A stretch of DNA of 64,000 bases from Straminergon stramineum. Its lineage: Eukaryota; Streptophyta; Bryopsida; Hypnales; Calliergonaceae. The notes beneath the pieces are model-generated. The model saw only the letters and a program-made list of their open reading frames with translations. It was not told the origin of the DNA and ran no database searches. This document shows positions 60,001 through 64,000 of the stretch, one piece after another (within the stretch, counting starts at the first letter, position 1; each line of letters opens with the position of its first letter). The stretch spans positions 28,872,906 to 28,936,905 of the forward strand of contig OY987264.1 in assembly GCA_963920665.1 (NCBI GenBank), given 5' to 3'. The position numbers and the translations under genes are program-made.

Positions 60001-61488
60001 TACCTGAAACTAAAATCAATATACACCAGTAGTTTATGGCGCCATAAGAAATGGAGTATCGCCAATTTCACGGAATTGACGTTTGATTTTCTGAATTCTC
60101 ATGAGTAATTTTCGGATTTCGTGCTTTTCTGATATCTGACTTCATAAATTTCTGATTCCCAGTGTCATGTGTTTTCTGATATCTGATGCCATGATGTTGC
60201 ATTTGATTTGACATCTGGGGAGCTGTAAATATGAATTTGGAACTCAGGTACAAGTACGAGGAGTTGGCGACACCTTGGGTGACGAACGGCGTGAGCGCTG
60301 GCGAAGAAAACTCCATCGCTCGCTGCAACCCTTTGTCCCAGAGCGCCGTGCAAGCCTTGATCCAGAAAACGCCCAAACACAATAAGACGCAAGTGCTGGG
60401 CTTCACATCGCCCATCACGTTCCGTGTGAGCCGCCCCAAGCGCCAGAGCGTGGGTACGGAAGTGCTGGAACTTTCTGGAATCCACATTCCTGACAGCGAC
60501 GTTCAGGCACTTTGGAAGGCTTACTTCTTCTTCCCAGAGGCTCAGGTATCGATCATAACTTCATCGGTTCAATTTTAATTCAATCCCCACTTTGCCTTCA
60601 TGTTTGTGCCCTACATTTAGCCTCTATGCGTTTCATTTCAAATTGTCAATTTCGTTAAATTCGCGCGATTTGGGTGTCCAAACTTGTGACTTTCACCGAC
60701 AATCCGACATCGAGCTCTAAAGACTGCTAGTGGTATGGATGTGCGCGTCAGTGCGTCCTGGAAAGTTTCAAAGTCGTGAAATTTCACCAAACATTATTTG
60801 TAATTATTCCATCTACACAGACTGATCGAGCTCTAATAACTGCAACCTGGTATTGATCGTATACGCTTCTGTCAGTACGTCCTGAAAAGGGCCAATCTCG
60901 TGAAACACCGCCAAGTAAACGAAAGATAACGAAATGGATGATTCATATAATTATGTAACTATCCGGTCTTTTGTAGAAATTCAAAACCCTAAACCCAATT
61001 TCAAAGAGGTACAGACTTTCTTTATCATGTAATAGTTACGACTAGATTGAGTGAAGAACTTGTTAAATTGCATCAATGTGCTGGAAAAAAATTTAAAATA
61101 TTCGCTCATGATTGGGGACAACGCCTCTAACCATGTATATTTAATTGGTAATTCTCTCTCCCTGGAGAATTAGTGTGAAATTCGACCGGGATCGATACAA
61201 ATCAATCTGAGATGGAAACTGAAATCAATTGCAACTGCGTTGTCGTCCTTGCAGGTGTCGGATGGGGCGGAGTGTCCTGAGTACTTCGGGGCCATGAATT
61301 ACTTCCCCCACGTGGGGGTATCCCGGTACAACCCGAAGCGCGTGTGGCGCGTGGCCATTGGTTCCAAACTGAAGCAGCTGGGTCTCGACCACGTGAGAAG
61401 CGTGGTGGTCACCATGGTGCAGACGTCCAAGCCGCCTGGACAGAACATCACCTTCAGCCGAGTCAAAATCAAATACGACCTCAGCTAG
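57080..61488 (+). CDS. PPO: Secreted polyphenol oxidase / catechol oxidase (four exons)
   Basis: Copper enzyme oxidising o-diphenols to o-quinones. Exons 57080-57822, 59527-59859, 60248-60545 and 61255-61488 join in phase with GT-AG borders to give 535 aa. Residues 1-23 form a secretory signal peptide (TTIATLLFFFLSPTAS), not the chloroplast transit peptide of most seed-plant enzymes. CuA ligands are His108, His128 and His137, with Cys112 in HCLYC placed for the thioether bridge; CuB ligands are His265, His269 (HGPVH) and His303 (DPVFYAHHSNMDRLW). N-terminal Cys35, Cys41 and Cys42 fit the conserved disulfides. The C-terminal part has the DWL-type (FTFYDENANLVKMNVS) and KFDV-type (VKIKYDLS) regions. 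Several N-glycosylation sequons (NVT at 120, NLT at 214) fit secretion. Intron 1 (1.7 kb) separates CuA from CuB and carries repeats and a MITE. Confidence 0.93.
57913..58760. repeat. Degenerate tandem repeats in polyphenol oxidase intron 1
   Basis: At least five imperfect units, near 57918, 58100, 58221, 58493 and 58700, start at a GATTCTGGAA motif and continue with GGGCGTTTG(G/A)GTA, a CAGATTGAAA block and TAGTGATTGGTT. Unit spacing varies (about 120-270 bp), partly because of the MITE at 58251-58383. Confidence 0.6.
58251..58383. mobile_element. 133-bp MITE with perfect 21-bp terminal inverted repeats
   Basis: The left end begins GTGAATTTCATTAAAATGGC; the right end is its exact complement over 21 bp. 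TATTT flanks it on both sides (58243-58247 and 58386-58390). The neighbouring intron repeat unit at about 58100-58125 reads through the same place without it, indicating insertion into the repeat array. Confidence 0.7.
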
Positions 61489-62379
61489 ACAGATAGATAG
61501 ATCGAGATCGAGCTGGCTCACAGTCACGACAATTAATTGCAAAGAGATTAAATAAACTAGCTCTAGCTCGCTTACTAGCTAGGCTACCGAATGGTATATA
61601 TACGGTTCTTGATTTGAATTGAATTGATCCATCAGTCATGGATAGTTCCGTGATTGCCCATTTTTTATTTGGAGGTAAGTGTAGTGTGTGGAATTGTTCT
61701 CAGTACGTATCTTCGTTTTATGAAATCAATTCATTACTTTGTGGCTTTTAATGAATTACTTGCTGGCTATTGAGTAACCCTTAATGTGCGCTCGATCGAG
61801 AATGATCTCTGAAATCTGCCAAGTATACACATAGACTTGTGTAAGTCAATCTGGTTAAATTGGCAGAATTCGACGCCACTTTGGCACTTTTCAGAGCTCT
61901 CGGCCTGAAACGTAAATCAGTGTATGGAGGCACATCCTAGTTCATATGAACTTCGTGATGACGTACACTCAGAACTAGTTGTGTGTCACATTGTTTGTGA
62001 CCAAAATCGTATCACGTGAACGAAATTGACGAATGGATGTTTCATATCATATGTATATTGATCTGAATATATGTATGTCCTCTCCGTTTCAATCCATTTC
62101 ATACACGGTCCGCCAAATCTGAACATTTGCTCCTCCACACAGAGTATTCTCTCAAATATACAGTACAAGTAATAAAACGGACTGGATCCGGTGCGGAACA
62201 CCGGCAAGAGACAAAGGTGAGCTCCAAAGTGCTCCAGTGAAGATTGTGAAGCTTCCCATGATTGACTCTGCCCACCGATCGGGACACCTTCAAGCTTCCA
62301 GTATACAGCTTGCACTGAACCTCTCCACTGTTAAACCCTGGCTGTAAAGTCGCTGTGGACACTACTGAGAAAGTGTTTA
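61489..62379. other. 3' flank of the polyphenol oxidase, with AATAAA signal
   Basis: AATAAA at 61551-61556, 63 bases after the stop, is a likely polyadenylation signal. A short GATA run (61490-61501) follows the stop directly. No further gene is seen up to 62379. Confidence 0.45.
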
Positions 62380-62550
62380 GTGGATGACAGAAGTGCAAAT
62401 GTTCATTTTTGGAATTTGTTGTCAACGTGAGGCCTTGCACAAGTGCTCTTCCTCCCATGAGTGCTTTTGGGTGTTTTTTGAAGCAAATGATTCACACGGT
62501 ACTAGAAAAGATGATTACTACGGTGACCAATCTCGACGATTTAAGATTAA
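62380..62550 (+). mobile_element. Partial ~230-bp TTAA-family MITE
   Basis: It retains GGATGACAGAAGTGCAAATG, TTTTTGGAATTTGTTGTCAA, TGATTCACACGGTACTAGAAAA and CTACGGTGACCAATC, in family order. Both terminal CCCTT blocks are lost or degenerate. Confidence 0.5.
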
Positions 62551-62657
62551 CTCTAAAAAATAATCCAATTATTGGACAAATAGGTGCATTCCTTATTTCT
62601 ATAGTTAACAATGAATTAATCCTAATAAACTTTTTGGTTCGTAGCATTGTTAGAAGG

Positions 62658-62881
62658 TTAACCCATAAAGAACACCGTGGCCATTTTTTGGTCATAAATG
62701 ATAGAAAATCAATAGAAATGCAACTATTAATCCTCTAACTCTTGGAATGGGTAGAAAGGGGATGTCTTGTATAATAGTTTGACTTCCAATGAGTGATTTT
62801 GGAATTTCTATTATACCAACTATTCTCACAATGCTCAAAGAAATGATTTCCATGATCACTAGCCTATCCTTCACAGGTTAA
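62658..62881 (+). mobile_element. 224-bp TTAA-bounded MITE
   Basis: TTAACCCATAAAGAACACCG at the left and CTATCCTTCACAGG followed by TTAA (62878-62881) at the right. It is more divergent inside than the 37-kb copies, though AATGCAACTATTAATCCTC and GTTTGACTTCCAATGAGT are kept. Confidence 0.65.
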
Positions 62882-64000
62882 CTCATGCTTAAATTTCATA
62901 GCTTGCAAGAGATTTCTAGCATTCATATGTTGGAATAAGGTATATGTTTGGAGTAGTTTGCAGCTTCAGTTGGGATATAATTCTAAGTATATCCACTCAT
63001 AAACTAATTAACCTTGAAACAACAAGCGCATCACTGTGACTACAATGGAGCACAAAAATATCCTTTAAAGAGATGAAAAAATGCATTCTTCATTTTTATA
63101 GGAATCATGAAAATTATTCCTCAAACTTTTTTTTCATCTTTGCATAGTTGTAGAATTAAGTAGAAACAACTTTTATCCATATAAGGTGAATATTGAATCA
63201 CAGGACAATCATGCAAAATTAAGTGACCTACATTCCTATACTTAACCCTTTAAACTTTTTTGAAATTTTGTACATGAACATTTTGTTTATATCTTCTTAT
63301 AATTATCACATGTTAATTACCTCAACTTTTCATCAAGTGGTCATAGGGGCAATGGTCAACCTGGGGTATCACTTTTTGGAATTTGGACATACTAATTAGG
63401 TGATTTTGGTTTAAAACCTCCAATGTTTGTCTAATTTGTTCATTTTGATCAATTAGGAAGACCCTAAAATGAAAAGAAAAAAATTCTTGCACCTCAACAG
63501 GGGCAAAATGTATATTCCTAATGAGTATATTTTTTAAAATTTGAAGTTTATGGATCTATTCATAGACGTGAGAAAAAATGCTAAAATTTGGGGATTTGCA
63601 AGCATTATAATGCACAATTTATTAAATTTTTATTGATAAAATTATATATTTTATGTCTTGGACCACTAAATATAAGTCATATTCAAAAATCATATTAAAA
63701 TAAAATTATTCAATATTCCAAATGCTAATTATTGAGGATTTTATGTACATAAGACAAAACTTACTTTTTCAATTAAAAAATTTACTAAAAATTCTTAAAA
63801 TTCTTTGATTGTGATGAATTATTTTTCTTGATACATTATCAATTTAAGTAGTGAAAACCACATTTTGTGAAATTATACTTTATTATATTTAAAAGATGAG
63901 GTCGTTTGACATAGAGGTCAGAGGAATGGACTAACATTGCAGTTAAGACAACCTTTTCGGGTATCCCAAGTTAACCATTGCCCATAGAGGAAGTTTCTTT
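62882..64000. other. AT-rich intergenic DNA to window end
   Basis: No gene, RNA gene or well-bounded repeat is recognised. A short motif (GTGGTCATAGGGGCAAT near 63340) also occurs near 36720, so part of this is dispersed-repeat debris. Confidence 0.4.

Noticed and set aside
1..64000. tRNA, rRNA, CRISPR arrays or organellar DNA
   Set aside because: No cloverleaf, rRNA core or regularly spaced repeat-spacer pattern was recognised. Gene content and introns are nuclear. Only inspection by eye was possible, so a small RNA gene could have been missed.

Overview
This window is nuclear DNA of a land plant. It is AT-rich and gene-poor, with small GC-richer gene islands, GT-AG introns, a chloroplast-targeted photosystem II factor, a plant-type MAP-kinase phosphatase and a plant-type polyphenol oxidase. 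A secretory signal peptide on the polyphenol oxidase and TTAA-bounded transposon debris make a non-seed plant (bryophyte or lycophyte) my preferred guess. That is inference; the species cannot be fixed from the sequence.

Supported genes: (1) an MKP1-like dual-specificity phosphatase with gelsolin-like segment, + strand, 4737-6110, one exon; (2) Psb28, - strand, two exons between 8129 and 10802, with a 2.1-kb intron full of tandem repeats; (3) a seven-exon SANT-like/DUF3755 protein, + strand, 23358-26054; (4) a possible unknown gene, - strand, about 47011-47554; (5) a four-exon polyphenol oxidase (tyrosinase fold), + strand, 57080-61488. A decayed transposase-like gene lies at about 49650-54905. 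The genes are functionally unrelated neighbours; no operon-like or pathway clustering is seen.

The rest is transposon-derived or featureless AT-rich DNA. The main discovery is a set of non-autonomous elements bounded by TTAA, with ends of the form CCCTT...AAGGG, as in the piggyBac superfamily. There is a ~940-bp family (1-919, 13262-14204, 15481-16387, 18860-20087), a ~230-bp family (at least ten copies, clustered at 28-45 kb and 62 kb) and a ~200-bp palindromic family. One 943-bp copy sits inside an older repeat whose uninterrupted paralogue lies in the window and shows a single TTAA at the matching site. Several small copies abut and share one TTAA.

Other structures include several foldback MITE families, a ~385-bp inverted MITE pair, minisatellites at 32.2-33.0 kb and 48.0-48.6 kb, and tandem repeats inside the introns of Psb28 and of the polyphenol oxidase. 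No rRNA, tRNA, CRISPR array or intact LTR retrotransposon was recognised.
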